Counted from the stretch's first letter, positions 10,988 to 23,900 are shown. The stretch is 64,000 nucleotides of DNA from Hordeum vulgare subsp. vulgare (GCF_904849725.1 NC_058519.1:538354316-538418315), one strand, 5' to 3'. Numbers and translations are program-made. The notes: generated from the letters alone by a model not told the origin.

Positions 10988-12226
10988 CGTAACACCCAAG
11001 ATTTTTCAACTTTTATTTCCTTGATTTCATTGGAATTTAAATCTTTGACTTGACAAGAACTTTGAAGTTTTCTTGCTAATCTCCATGAGAGAAAACTTTT
11101 GAGCTTCTTCTCCACCAAACAAATTCAGAAATATCCTCTTGGCCCTTTCTCAAGAATGAAATGGTTAAAACAATATTTCTTTTATTCTTAATTTGGATTT
11201 TTCCATAAGCCTATTTATTAATTCATCAAAAAGAATTAATCACCACATTCTGTTTTAATTATTTTTACTCCTCTCCTAGCCCTAAGATTTGTTTTTGAAT
11301 GTTTTCCAAAGATTTAGAAGGGATGGATCCCCGCAAATATTTTTATTATTAATGTGGGAACTTCCGTAATCGGTTTGTGGTCCAAAAAAATTCAAAGGAA
11401 CCTTCTTTATCCTTTGGAATCTTGACCCCAAACTTTGGCAGTTTGTAGTCCTTAGTATCCTTAATCTATTCCAGCAAAAACTTTAGATTCTCAAGTTTGA
11501 AAATTGAAATTTGGTTTGTCTGAAGTTTGACCCTAGAAACACATTTTTTATTCAAACCTTCATTAAACTCCACCAAAAATTCTGAAATTTTTTGCAGCAC
11601 CATTTCTTCCAATGAGAGTGCTCCCCTAAAAAATTCAGTTTCAAGTTCTTTTTCTAGCTACTTTTTTCTTTCTGTCGAGCACCTCAGTTGCACCCTGTTT
11701 GAAATTGTCTGAATTAACTTCAAACCAACTTTCAGATAGAGCGCCGCTCCTTCCCCCGTCGCTAATCTCGCGAGTAGCAGCGCAATGGCCGTTGCTCCTG
11801 TGCCTTGATCCTATCCGAGTGTCGCCCGCAGCTTGGCCTCTTCCCCTTGTTGGTAGCTCACCGACAGTGCCAGCCAAAGCTCTAGCAGCAGCTCAGCGGC
11901 AGCCGCAGCAGCTCCCTGCTTCGATCCCGTGCCGCCCGGCACCGGCCCTTGCTCCTGCTGCCGCCGCGTGCCCCTCCTCGATAGTGTGCTTCACGAACAC
12001 TACCGCCACGCACCGTGCAGCTCACAGCACGGGTTTTGCAGCCACAATGCGCAACAATGGCCGCGTCGTCACCGTGTTGCCACGGTCGATGACCAACCTT
12101 TCTCTAGTCAAAAATGGAGCCCCAGTGGTGATTAGGTTCGATGCTAGCCACCTATCCTCCTGCCCAAGCTCCTGCATCACCGGATTCGCTCGCCGAAGTG
12201 AATGTCATAGCTCGTCTTGCGGCGCC

Positions 12227-12234
12227 TATAAATA
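12227..12234 (+). promoter_or_regulatory. TATA box of El1 5' LTR
   Basis: TATAAATA in a GC-rich setting, followed by a CT-rich leader. The matching site in the 3' LTR near 22172-22180 reads CAATAAATA and has lost the TATA start. Confidence 0.6.
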
Positions 12235-12690
12235 GAGCTCTCCTCCAGTGCTTCTGACCTCTCCCATCTCTTCCCCACTCTCCATCTCCACCTCTAGGAA
12301 CCAGCCGATCGAGGAAGGGGTCCTCAAGGGGCCTTCTTCCCCAGCTCCGGCCGCCCCGATCTGCTTCGGGATCTGGCCACTCCCGTGTAGAATAATATTG
12401 ACTATTGAAAACTGTGGGCCATGGGTAAATAGTACACCCTGTGCAGAGTTAAAACTATTCGAGTAGCCGTGTCCCCGGTCAAGGACGTTGTTTAACGAGT
12501 CAAGTGTCGGTCCTAGAGTCGGTCTTTGGAGTATCAGTGGTATTAAAAATAATGGATGTGGTGAATCATATGATGATGTGGGACATTATCATATCATGAA
12601 TATTATTCTAGACTAACCCTTATGATTATGTTGTTGGATATCCGTGGGACGGTTCTACCTCCTCGATATTCAATATTTATTCCCTTATTT

Positions 12691-13052
12691 CTTATAAGCC
12701 CTTTATGTGGTGTCGCTGAGACGCCCGACTGTGGCATTGTTTTATTATTTCTTATAAGCCCTTTATGTGGTGTCGCTGAGACGCCTGGCTGTGGCATTGT
12801 TTTATTATTTCTTATAAGCCCTTTATGTCGTCTCGCTAAGACGCCCGACTGTGGCATTGTTTTTATTATTTCTTGTAATCCCTTTATGAGGTGTCGCTGA
12901 GACGCCCGAGTGCGGCATGTTGTTTTATTTTATCCATGCCATTACTGTGGTGTCGCAGAGACGCCCGTTCGAGGCTTATTATTTGTTTCATTTATGTTCT
13001 GCCCTGTGTGTGGTGTCGCTCCGACGCCCGACGGTGGTTTATTTTATTTTTC
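12691..13052 (+). repeat. 60-bp tandem repeat array in El1 5' LTR
   Basis: About six units near 60 bp, the first three (12691, 12751, 12811) very similar and the rest diverged. The shared core is TGTCGCTGAGACGCCCGA followed by TGTGGCATTG. The array lies downstream of the TATA box, so it would be in transcribed R-U5. Confidence 0.9.
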
Positions 13053-13681
13053 AGATACGGATATCTCGGGAGGACTACCGCGTGATTTATCCACTAACTT
13101 AATTACTTTATGTATTTATATTGTTGATACAACTTGACTCTAACCATGCATAATAAAATCATTGGCATGCATCTCATCTTTTGTGCAAACTGTTTGCGAG
13201 TACTTCTCAGAGTACTCACTGGCTTGTTGTTGTGGCCAGATATGGATGAAGGAGACCTCATGGATGAAGAGTTTGATAACGAGTCCGATGTCTAGAAGAG
13301 TCCCAGTCAGTCTTGCAGTCGTGGAGTCCGTTGTTGTTCTATTCCATCACTTCCGCTACCTTGAATAAATTTTTGAGCTTCACTCTGAGGCTTAACGCGT
13401 AGTAGTACTTGTCATGTCACATTACTCTGATGTGACGTGCCCCTTTTATATTCATGAGCCATAGAGTCACCCTAAGACCACTGTAACATTTCCATCTATC
13501 CTAAGACTTGGATATGTTGTAATAATTTGTAGAGCGACCCTCGCTCTACCTGTATAATATTGAGCACTATTGGTTTTCTGCATCAAGTAGAGTCTGTCAG
13601 TGGGAAATATTTTCTTCACTAAGGACGCACATGGCTGATTTCCAATTAAATCATTTATTTGGAAACCGGTCGTGACAAACT

Positions 13682-13693
13682 AGGTACCAGAGC
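13682..13693 (+). promoter_or_regulatory. El1 primer-binding site
   Basis: AGGTACCAGAGC, four bases after the LTR end, matches the initiator-methionine-tRNA PBS TGGTATCAGAGC with two changes. Confidence 0.8.
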
Positions 13694-13825
13694 GAGGCTG
13701 ACTGTAGGAGACCCCTAGGTACGATCGCTGACCGGATTAATCATTTATTTCCTACGGGTGTTAGCAATTTTCTGTTAGTCAACAAATATTTATGTTTTGA
13801 CTATATGAAAAAAATTGTTTTGTAG

Positions 13826-14601
13826 ATGGCTAGCAACGGTTGCCCATCGCACGTGTTCGTCAACGAGCCAATGGGATTTTCGCGACTGCTTTCACTCATC
13901 GTGAAGATCGCGATTGGGCCAACGGTCCGCACCGAGTACATGTTTTACCGCCACAAGATCAGCGACTCCCTGACGATGCATCAGGCGTCGGTGCATTTTA
14001 TTGGTGGTCGACCAGAGTATCGTCGCCTTCGTTTCGTTGGGAGATCCATGCCTACAGAGAGGCGGGCTATTCAGGTGGCAGCTAGGGAGGCGATTGCTCG
14101 TCTCCGGGACATTCTTCCAGCAATGAAGACTCGTCCTTATTACTATCTGCCATGCCACGTGCAGTACACCAGCCACTATGCCTTTGCATGCCCAGAGGAG
14201 AGGAAGATGATGCTCTTGGGATGCTCGTGCAGTATGTCCCAGCCCTGGAGTCAGCTTTTGATGGCTTTGTGGATGACTTGGTGGCTGCTCGCATGGAGCA
14301 CCTTACTCGTCCTCACCACAGGACTGAGCTCCTTCGTCCAACACAACCTAGATCATGCCCGTCTTCTTCTACCTCATGCACTCCGCCAGCACAGATCCGC
14401 CACCAGCAGCCTACCATTGAGGAGTTCAATCAAGTTATTGCTCCTGTCCCCATTAGAGTTGTTATGCCTGTCAGTCATGTGCATGCCTCGCCGTCTCGTG
14501 TAGTCCGCTTAGAGACAATAGAGGAGGAAGTGAACTCGCCAGTTCCTCATCTGGGACTTTCTCTGGGTCAGCCAATACACGTTCCTTCCGATTCCGCCTA
14601 G
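13826..14601 (+). pseudogene. extra ORF between PBS and gag of El1 (function unknown), frameshifted
   Basis: The ORF starting at 13826 reads through REAIARLRDILPAM at about 14086-14127. Its later part continues in another frame (to 14601) with LVQYVPALESAFDGFVDD, so a frameshift lies near 14150-14230. The product resembles the minus-strand ORF at 40718-41293 of El2, which also sits between PBS and gag. Shared features are an aromatic/His segment, then A-x-REA-(x)2-RLRDI-x-P-x-M, then an LP segment. No enzyme motif is recognisable. It may be a capsid-like or accessory protein. Confidence 0.6.
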
Positions 14602-15017
14602 AGAAGGTGCAGCAGATCACTAGTATGCGTGTATGATATGTATGATATGGATGATGTTGTGCTCCTAGACCGAAGGGAAGTAGTGTTTTGCATCATGTAG
14701 GACAGGAGAAGTGCACTAGCTTAAATAACAAGTCAGGCATACTAGAGTACAACATGAGTGGTATGTATAATTATGATCGATGTAAGATGCACCGCGATCC
14801 TTCTTCGAACATGACGATTATGTTATGAAAAATCTTGTAGTGTTTCCTTGGAAAATGTTTCTGAATTCTTTTCATTCGAGTTTCATTTTCTTATTGGTTC
14901 TTGCAACATTAACCCAGCTTTGAGAAAATGAGCTGACCCTGTACACGCTCCATGCCAAGGGACAATGGAGAAAATTAATCCATTGAGACAGGGAACAACT
15001 TCACTCAAGGCCAGTCT
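14602..15017 (+). other. El1 spacer between extra ORF and gag
   Basis: No open frame or repeat is recognisable here. Confidence 0.5.
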
Positions 15018-15797
15018 ATGCAACATGAAAGCAGCCCAGCACTTTCAAAAGTCTGTCGTTTATATGAGCACAACCAACAGAAGCATCATGAAATGATGAA
15101 TCAACTAATGAACATGGGAAATCAGCGTGGTCCGCATCCACAACACTCGTGACTGGCTGAACTACAAAAGACACGTCTGCCAACATTTTCACGTACAGAC
15201 AAACCAATGGAAGCACATGATTGGCTACGTGACATTGAAAGAAAGATGACAATTGCACAATGCTCAGATCATGAGAAAGTAATGTACGCTCCCCACTATT
15301 TAGCTAGAGCCACAGCCTCGTGGTGGGAAAATATCCTCCGTGTACATCTAGACGAGAACAGTATCACATGGGCTGAATTCAAGGAAAGTTTCCATGGAGC
15401 TCACATACCCAACTGTGTTATGAAAATAAAGAAGAGAGAATTCGAAGACCTGAAGCAAAGGAGTTCTAGCATGATGGAATACCTGGATCAGTATAATCAA
15501 CCGTCCCAATATGCAAGTGAAGACTACAAGACTGAGGAAAGAAGGATGGAGAAGTTCCTGGATGGACTTGCTCCACAATTAAAGTGCCAGTTGGTCGTTC
15601 ACATGTTTCCAGATTTCAAGACACTGGTAGACAAAGTCAATATGCTAGAAGCTGGACATCGCAGCCTGGATGACATCCGCAAATGACGTCGTAATAATTC
15701 TACCCCGGCATGCAACACCAGGCACAAGATAGAGGACTCAAAGCCTCAAGCTCCGCGTACCTCAGCACCGACCACTAGATTCAACAACAACTCTTAC
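15018..15797 (+). pseudogene. El1 gag (capsid), with in-frame stops
   Basis: From the ATG at 15018 the frame is interrupted by TGA at 15150-15152 and 15684-15686, both readily derived from CGA by C-to-T change. Between them lies a retrotrans_gag capsid domain with WLRDIERKM, a YLARATASWWEN segment, the TWAEFKESFHGAHIP block and the KKREFEDLKQ..SMMEYLDQY block. This is the usual signature of chromovirus Gag, which forms the virus-like particle. The nucleocapsid part continues at 15798. Confidence 0.82.
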
Positions 15798-17938
15798 GTG
15801 AGAAACAAAGATTTTACTCCCCGTACCAGTATCACTTGTTTTGCATGTGGAGAAATAGGACACTACGCTCGGCAGTGCCCAAAGGCCGGAAATGGTGCAG
15901 CCAAGACCAACACTTCCAACTTTGACTCAGCACCAAAGCGCAACAATTTCAACCCCAATAACAATCACAGGAAGGGTCACGTGAATCTTGTCGCCAAGGA
16001 AGATGCCATGAATGCACCTGATATTGTACTCGGTAAGTTTCCTGTCAACAAAATTCCTCCCTTGGTTTTGTTTGATTCTGGAGCTTCCCACTCGTTCATT
16101 TCGAAAAAATTTGTTTCGAAACACAACTTTTCAACCCTCCCCTTGGAAAACTCAATGACTATCAAGTCCCCGGGAGTACAACAGACTACTCAAGAATATT
16201 GCAAAAATATTACGACTGAAGTCAAAGATTTGGTGTTTTGGGCAAACCTTATTGTTATCGAAAGCAACACAGTGGATATTATTTTGGGAATGGACTGGCT
16301 AAATACCAACAAGGGATTCATTGATTGCTTTAATCGTACGGTCACGCTCACTCATCATCAAGGTAAAAGGGTACCTGTCGCAGCCCTACGGAGGGAAAAA
16401 TCAAGCAAAGCAAGGTTAAACCAGACAAAAGCCAGTGAATTGAAAGACGTTCTAGTAGTATGTGAATTTCCAGATGTATTTCCTGATGAGCTACCAGGTA
16501 TGCCGCCAGACTGAGGAATAGAATTTGTCATCGAGCTTGCACCCGGTAAAACCCCTATATACAAGAAGCCGTACCGCATGGCACCAACTGAGTTAGTCGA
16601 GCTTAAGAAACAGATAAAGGAACTATTGGACAAAGGATACATCAGACCTAGCTCTTCACCTTGGGGATCACCAGTACTATTTGCTAAGAAGATAGATGGA
16701 ACGCTAAGGCTATGCATTGATTATCGAGCACTCAACATGGCCACTATCAAACACAAGTACCCACTACCCAGAATAAATCATTTGTTCGATCAATTAGCTC
16801 TGGCTAAGGTATTTTCAAAGACCGATTTGAGGTCAGTATGTCATCAGCTCAAGATCCGCCCAGAAGACATTCCAAAGACATCCTTTACCTCAAGATACCG
16901 ACTATACGAGTTTACAGTAATGCCATTCGGGCTAACCAACACACCAGCTTACTTCGTGCAACTGATGAATAAAGTATTCATTAAATATATGGATAAGTGT
17001 GTCATAGTCTTCATCGAGGACATACTTGTCTACTCCAAAAATCCCGAAGAGAATGCGGAACACCTAAGGATTGTGTTGGGAGAACTGTGCAAGCATCAAC
17101 TATACGCAAAATTCAGCAAGTGCGAGTTTTGGCTCAAACAGGTCGGATTTTTGGGACACGTGATGACACAAGAAGGCATAGCCGTGGATCCAGAAAAAGT
17201 CAAGGCCGTAAGTGAATGGCCGCAACCAGCTAATGTGACAGACATCCAGAGTTTCCTTGGATTAGCAGGATATTATCGGTGGTTTATTGAAAATATTTCT
17301 ACTATTGCGCGACCTATGACCCAGTTACTCAAGAAAGAAAAGAAATTTGAATCGACCGAAGCTTGTGAGAAAAGTGTCTAGGAATTGAAGAAAAGGTTGA
17401 CTACAGCCCGAGTACTAATTGTGTCCGACTTAAACAAAGATTTTGAAATATACTGTGATGCCTCCAAGAAAGGCCTCAGATGCATACTCATGCAAGAAAG
17501 AAAGGTAGTGGCTTATGTCTCACGACAACTCCGACGTCACGAAGAGAACTACCCTACTCACGATTTGGAGTTGGCCGCTGTGATTCATGCTCTCAAGGAA
17601 TGGAGACACTTTATTCTTGGTAATCGTTGTGAAATATACACGGATCATAAGAGCCTCAAGTATATTTTCACACAGCCAGATCTCAACCTATGACAACGAC
17701 AATGGTTGGAATTAATTAAGGATTATGACGTGGGCATTCATTACAACCCGGGTAAGGCTAACGTATTAGCAGATGCTCTCAGCCGGAACCCTGCCTCAGG
17801 CAAGAAACTCGTGCCAAAGATGAGACCTGAGCTTGCAAAAGAGTTCGCTCTACTGAACCTGCTCCTCGTTCCAGAAGGTACAGTTGCACAACTTGAATTA
17901 CAACCCACCTTGGATGGGAATATCAAGGAAGCTCAGTA
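15798..17938 (+). pseudogene. El1 nucleocapsid, protease, reverse transcriptase and RNase H
   Basis: A zinc knuckle CFACGEIGHYARQC (15837-15878) leads into the protease active site LFDSGASHSFIS (about 16067). RT spans about 16578-17180 with VDYRAL-like IDYRAL, the SKTDLRS block, and the catalytic box FIEDILVYS at 17010-17036, where the first Asp of the usual FxDD pair is Glu (GAG, 17016-17018). RNase H runs from about 17445 (YCDAS) to LADALSR near 17785. Stops break the frame at about 16512, 17379 and 17691. Downstream the frame runs into the solo LTR at 17989. Confidence 0.88.
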
Positions 17939-17988
17939 AGGTCACCCCAGGATTGAGGGCATAAAGAAAAAGATGGAACTCGGGAAGG

Positions 17989-19513
17989 TGATGACCCACA
18001 AGTATAGGGGATCAATCGTAGTCCTTTCGATAAGTAAGAGTGTCGAACCCAACGAGGAGCAGAAGGATCTGACAAGTGGTTTTCAACAAGGAAATATCTG
18101 CAAGCACTGAAATTGTCGGTAACAAGTGATTGTGTGGTGAGATGATTCGTAGCAAGCAACAAGTAAAAAAAGTAGCAACGCTGCAGAAAAGTGGCCCAAT
18201 CCCTTTTGTAGCATGGGAAAAGCCTGGACAAAGTCTTATAGGAGGAAAAACGCTCCCGGGGACACACGGGAATTTCTGTCATGCTAGTTTTCATCATGTT
18301 CATATGATTCGCGTCGTTAATTTGATAGTTTAATATGTGGGTGGACCGGCGCTTGGGTACTGCCCTTACTTGGACAAGCATCCCACTTATGATTAACCCC
18401 TCTCGCAAGCATCCGCAACTATGAAAGAAGAATTAAAACAAAGTCTAACCATAGCATTAAACTAGTGGATCCAAATCAGGCCCTTACGAAGCAACGCATA
18501 AACTAGGGTTTAAGCTTCTGTCACTCTAGCAACCCATCATCTACTTACTACTTCCCAATGCCTTCCTCTAGGCCCAAATAATGGTGAAGTGTTATGTAGT
18601 CGACATTCACATAACACCACTAGAGGAAAAACAACATACAACATATCAAATTACCGAACGAATACCAAATTCACATGACTACTATTAGCATGACTTATCC
18701 CATGTCCTCAGGAACAAAAGTAACTACTCACAAAGCATAATCATATTCATGACCAGAGAGGTAATGAGTAGCATCAAGGATCTGAACATAAACTCTTCCA
18801 CCAAATAATCCAACTAGCATCAACTACAAAGAGTAATCAACACTACTAGCAACCTTACAAGTACCAATCGGAGTCGCGAGACGGAGATTGGTTACAAGTG
18901 ATGAACTAGGGTTTGGAGATGAGATTGTGCTGATGAAGATGTTGATGGTGATGAGTCCCCTCCGATGGGAGGAGTGTTTGTGATTACGATGACGATGATT
19001 TCCCCCTCTGGGAGGGAAGTTTCCCCGGCAAGATCGTCCTGCCGGAGCTCTAGATTGGTTCTGCTCAAGTTGCGCCTCGTGGCGGCGGCGAATCCACGAA
19101 AAAGCTCCTCTTTGATTTTTTTTCTGGACGAAACCCTTCATATAGCAAAAGAGGGGGCAAGTGGGCCAGCAGGTTGCCCACAAGCCCGCATGGCGTGGCC
19201 TGGGGGGGTGGCCGCGCCATGCAGGCTTGTGGCCAACCCCTGGCGCCCCTCTGGCACTTTCTTCTGCCCAGTAATTTTTATAAACCCGGAAAAAAAACCT
19301 CGTTGATTTTTACGGTGTTTGGAGTTGCGCAGAATAGGTATCTCAACTTTGCTCCACTTTCAGGCCAGAATTCCAGTTGTCGACATTCTCCCTCTTCATG
19401 TAAACCTTGCAAAATAAGAGATAAGAGGCATAAGAATAGTACCGTGAAATGAAATAACATCCCAAGAAGCGATAAATAACAACATGAAAACATGATGCAA
19501 AATGGACGTATCA
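17989..19513 (-). mobile_element. solo LTR inserted in El1 pol
   Basis: An inverted copy of the LTR at 6000-7523 starts TGATGACCC and ends GGACGTATCA on the plus strand, 1525 bp. The perfect 5-bp duplication GAAGG is at 17984-17988 and 19514-19518. It separates RNase H from integrase of El1, so it is younger than El1. Confidence 0.94.
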
Positions 19514-19518
19514 GAAGG

Positions 19519-20873
19519 GCCCCGAGTTTATTATTGATGAGCAAGGGATTCTATGGTACAAAGACCGACTATGTGTACCGAACCAAGAGAACCTCAAAAC
19601 TCAAATCATGGAGGAAGCCCACAACGTGCCCTATTCTATTCACCCCGGAGGCACAAAGATCTTCAAGGACCTCCAGGAAAAATATTGGTGGCACGGAATG
19701 AAGAGAGATATTGCCTCCTTATCGTCCGTTGTGACTCGTGTCAACGAATCAAGCCAGGACATCAGAAGCCAGCAGGGCTACTACAACCTATTAAGGTACC
19801 CGAATGGAAATGAGATGAGGTAGGAATGGATTTTATTGTCGGACTACCCCGGTCCCGACACGGACATGATGCTATAGGGTTGATTACTGATTGACTCACA
19901 AAAGTGGCTCACTTCATACCAGTCAAGACCACATACTCCACTCAGAAGCTAGCAAGACAATACCTCGCCCGCATTGTGTGTCTGCACGGAGTACCCAAGA
20001 CTATCGTATCCGATAGAGGCACCCAGTTTACCTCAAGATTTTGGAATTATCTGCAACAAGCCTTGGGAACAGAGCTAGTACTCAGCACAGCCTATCACCC
20101 TCACACAGGAGGACAAACCGAACGTATAAACCAGATCCTTGAAGACATGCTCAGGGCTTGTGTACTCACATATGGAAATAGTTGGGAAGACAGTTTGTCC
20201 AACGCCGAGTTTTCTTACAACAACAGTTATCAAACAAGTTTGGGGATGTCGCCTTTCGAAGCTTTATATGGAAGACGATGTCGTACCCCTCTAAATTGGT
20301 CAGAGACTGGAGATAGCCGCATCTTCGGACCACAGATTCTCCAGGAGGCCGAGGATAAGGTGAAAGTCATAAGAGGGAAACTCAAGACAGCACAAAGCCG
20401 TCAGAAAAACTACTACGATAAAAAAAACACCGAGATGTCAGTCTCAACCCCAATGATTATGTATATCTTAAGGTATCACCCATGAGAGGGCTATAGAGAT
20501 TCAAAGTTAAAGGCAAGCTTGCACCTCGTTTCATCGGACCATTTCGTATAATTTCTCGTAAAGGACAAGTTGCCTATCAGCTAGACCTACCAGCAGAATT
20601 GTCAGATGTGCATAATGTGTTCCACATCTCTCAGCTAAGGAAGTGTGTGAGGAAGCCCGAGCAACAAGTAGATCATGACAACATAGAGGTGCAATAGACC
20701 TATCCTATCAGGAAGACCCTGTGAAGATATTAGAGGAATCAGACAGAAGGACTCGACAGAAGGTCACCAAGCTATTCAGAGTACAGTGGAGAAACCACTC
20801 ACAGGATGAGGCCACATGGGAAAGAGAGGATTACCTGCAAAAAGAGTAACCAGAGCTTCTTGAGGAATGGCTT
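19519..20873 (+). pseudogene. El1 integrase and chromodomain
   Basis: The HHCC zinc-binding region includes [10 protein letters not shown] and CDSCQR (about 19620-19760), with a frame change between. The catalytic core has KVAHFIPV (about 19897), [13 protein letters not shown] (about 20008) and GGQTERINQILEDML (about 20107). The [11 protein letters not shown] and [13 protein letters not shown] blocks follow. At about 20712-20850 is a chromodomain ending [16 protein letters not shown], which in chromoviruses directs integration to marked chromatin. Stops are visible near 19811, 19892, 20482 and 20848. Nothing suggests activity. Confidence 0.86.
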
Positions 20874-20909
20874 AAATCTCAGGGACGAGATTTTTCTTAA
20901 GGGGGTTGG
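20874..20909 (+). promoter_or_regulatory. El1 pre-PPT hairpin and polypurine tract
   Basis: AAATCTCA-GGGA-CGAGATTT (20874-20893) forms a stem of seven pairs, with an A:C mismatch at the loop-closing position, around GGGA. AAGGGGG follows just before the 3' LTR. Confidence 0.7.
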
Positions 20910-20912
20910 TGT

Positions 20913-23900
20913 TGTAATAGCCAAGATTTTTCAACTTTTATTTCCTTGATTTCCTTGGAATTTAAATTTTTGACTTGACAAGAACTTTGAAATTTTCTTG
21001 CTAATCTCCATGAGAGAAAACTTTTGACCTTCTTCTCCACCAAACAAATTAAGAAATATCCTCTTGTCCCTTTCTCAAGAATGAAATGGTTAAAAGAATA
21101 TTTCTTTTATTCTTAATTTGGAATTCTTTTATTCTTAATTTGGATTTTTCCATAAGCCTATTTATTAATTCTTCAAAAATAATTAATCACCACATTGTGT
21201 TTTAATTATTTTTACTCCTATCCTAGCCCTAAGATTTGTTTTTGAATGTTTTCCAAAGATTTAGACGGGATGGATCCCCCAATTATTTTCATTACTAAAA
21301 CGGGAATTTCTGCAATCAGTTTCTGCTCCAAAAAAATTCAAAGGAACCTTCTTTTTCCTTTGGAATCTTGACCCCAAACTTTGGCAGTTTGTAGTCCTTC
21401 GTATCCTCAATCTATTCCAACAAAAACTTTAGGTTCTCAAGTTTGAAAAATTCAAATTTGGTTTGACTCAAGTTTGACCCCAAAAACTCATTTTTGATTC
21501 AAACATGCTTTGAACTCCACCAAAAATTCTGAAATTTTTTGCAGCATCATTTCTTCCAATGAGAGTGCTCCCCTCAAAAATTCAGCTTCAAATTCTTTTT
21601 CTAGCTACCTTTTTCTTTCTGTCGAGCACCTTAACTGCACCCTGTCTGAAGCTGTCTGAATTAACTTCTGATCAACTTTCAGACAGAGCGCCGCTCCTTC
21701 CCTCGTCGCCTCACTCGCCAGTAGCAGCGCAATGGTTGTTGCTCCCGTTCCTTGATCCTATCTGCAGTGTCGCCCACAGCTTGGCCTCTTCCCCTCGTCA
21801 GTAGCTCACCGACAGATCCAACCAAAGCTCTGGCAGCGGCTCAGCAGCAGCCGCAACACCTCCCTGCTTTGCTCCCACGCCGCCCGGCACCGCCCCTTGC
21901 TCCTGCTGCCGCCGCGTGCCCCTCCTCGATAGTGTGCTCCACGAAGGCCGTCGCCACACACCGTGCAGCTCAGAGCACGGGTTCTGCAGCCATAGTGTGT
22001 AGCAATGGCCGCGTCGTCGCCGCGTTGCCAATGTCGATGACCTGCCTTTCTCTGGTCAAAAATGGAGCCCCACTGGTGACCAGTTTCGATCCTAGCCACC
22101 TAACCTCCTGCCCAAGCTCCTGCATCGCCGGAATCGCTCGCCGGAGTTAATGTCGTAGCTCGTCTCGTGGCGCCAATAAATAGAGCTCTCCTCCAGTGCT
22201 TTTGACCTCACCTAGCTCTTCTCCACTCTCCATCTCCACCTCTAGGAACGAGCCGATCCAGGAAGGGGTCCTCGAGGGGCCTTCTTCCCCAGCTCCGGCC
22301 GCCCCGATCCGCTTCGGAATCCGGCCACTCCCGTGCAGTGTAAGTAGAGGTAGGACCCCCTGAGGCCTTCGTTTGCATCCAGGAGCTCCTCCCCTGCTTA
22401 TCCCATGCTCAATTTCATCACAAAAGCTCTGTGTCGTCGCTCTCCTCGCGTCACCGGAGTTGCTACCGCCGGAGATATGTTGTCGTCGACGTGAGGCTTC
22501 CCCCGCAGTACAATCCCTCTCCATCAGTCAGGCGAGTCAACGGTGAGTGCACCCACACCCCCACTGGCTCTCCTCTCCCTCCTAGTGCCGCTGGCGATCG
22601 CCGGAAGCTTCTCGCGCCAGTAGAGCATTCGAACCTGACAAGGGGACCCCCTCTGTCAATGTCTCTCCCTACGAAGCGGTTCGATGGAAACGTATTCGGC
22701 CAGTAGCAGTTTTCCTTTCGGGGAAACGTCTTTCCTTTCGGGCGTTTTGACAAAATCTCAGTCTAGCCCCTGTTTCTATTAAAATTAATTATAAAATAGT
22801 CCCTGATACTGTTTTGGCTATAACTTCTGATCCATAACTTATTTTCGAGTGATACTTTTTGCGAATAGTTCCTGGCAATGCCTAGTTTATATTAAGATTT
22901 TTCTAAAAACATTTTCAGACCAGTAGCTAGGCAGTACCACTTATACCCTTGTTTGACGTATACAGTAGATTCTGACACCGAAATTCCCGACGTTAACTGC
23001 ACCGAGTTTGATCCCGACTACATGGAACCAGGCAAGCATGTTTTTTTACTTTATGTGTGTTGTCTGCTAAATTAACTCATATTTACTACTCATCACCTTG
23101 CATATTTCATACCTGCTATACATATTCAACCATGATAAAAATATGATGATGACAAGTGATAGTTATGAAAGGTTGTGGAATAGCCTAGTCAAGCGGAACG
23201 TGATAGGTTATGGCCTTGTCATGGCATGAGCACAATGGTAATGGTATAAAATTGTCAAACTGCAGTATCGACCTAGATCGAGTCTTGTCATGTCATACTT
23301 CTTATCGTGCTACCACAGTCCCCTTGATAATGGGTTCGATATAGTCGATTGTAGACCTATTATCAGTCACACACCATTAGAGAGGCCGGTATGAAGTTAT
23401 CCATGGTCCTGGACTAAATCCATTCATCCAGTCAGAGGTCATGGGTGTTTCTGGTCTAGGACCGGAAGGGAGGGCACTCCCCGTGAGCGCGCGGTAGAAA
23501 TATTTTGATCCCATGCTAGTCGAGGTCGGAGCCTCCCCGTCTTATAGTTTTACCTTGGCAGCGTAGTCCAGGTGAATCCGGGCTTCGCGGAGGTAAAGTG
23601 GGTGTGTGTTGATTCTGAGTGTCCACTTCTAAAATGTCATACACAGGATTAGACATATTGACTATTGAAAATTGTGGGCTATGGGTAAAGAGTACACCCT
23701 CTACAGAGTTAAAACTATTCGAGTAGCCGTGTCCCCGATCAAGGACGTTGTTTAACGAGTCAAGTGTCGGTCCTTGAGTCGGTCTTTGGAGTATAAGTGG
23801 TATTAAAAATAATGGATGCGGTGAATCATATGATGATGTGGGACATTATCATATCATGAATATTATTCTGGACTAACCCTTATGATTATGTTTTTGGATA

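Larger units (their letters stand above)
10988..13677 (+). repeat. El1 5' LTR, internally deleted
   Basis: Begins CGTAACACCC, where the 3' LTR has TGTAATAGCC, and ends GGTCGTGACA. It is 2690 bp against 4024 bp for the 3' LTR. Alignment by eye places a gap of about 1.3 kb at 12390-12395, opposite 22339-23652. Confidence 0.85.

Noticed and set aside
11699..12235. 178-codon Ala/Pro/Ser-rich ORF in the El1 5' LTR
   Set aside because: GC-rich promoter-side LTR sequence; overlapping ORFs in other frames and on the other strand, and no domain.
12622..12900. ORFs with a 20-residue repeat in the El1 LTR array (also 23882-24160)
   Set aside because: A 60-bp period keeps frames open automatically; the region is LTR, with competing ORFs on both strands.
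12691..13052. Regularly spaced repeats as a CRISPR-like array
   Set aside because: Units are contiguous imperfect tandem repeats without unique spacers, in a plant LTR.
10985..13677. Starting the El1 LTR at TGTCG (10985)
   Set aside because: It would leave flank AGAGA opposite GATGC; starting at 10988 gives GATGT/GATGC and matches the TGTAAT start of the 3' LTR.
22147..22524. 125-codon minus ORF in the El1 3' LTR
   Set aside because: Antisense to LTR leader sequence, no recognisable domain, absent from the deleted 5' LTR.
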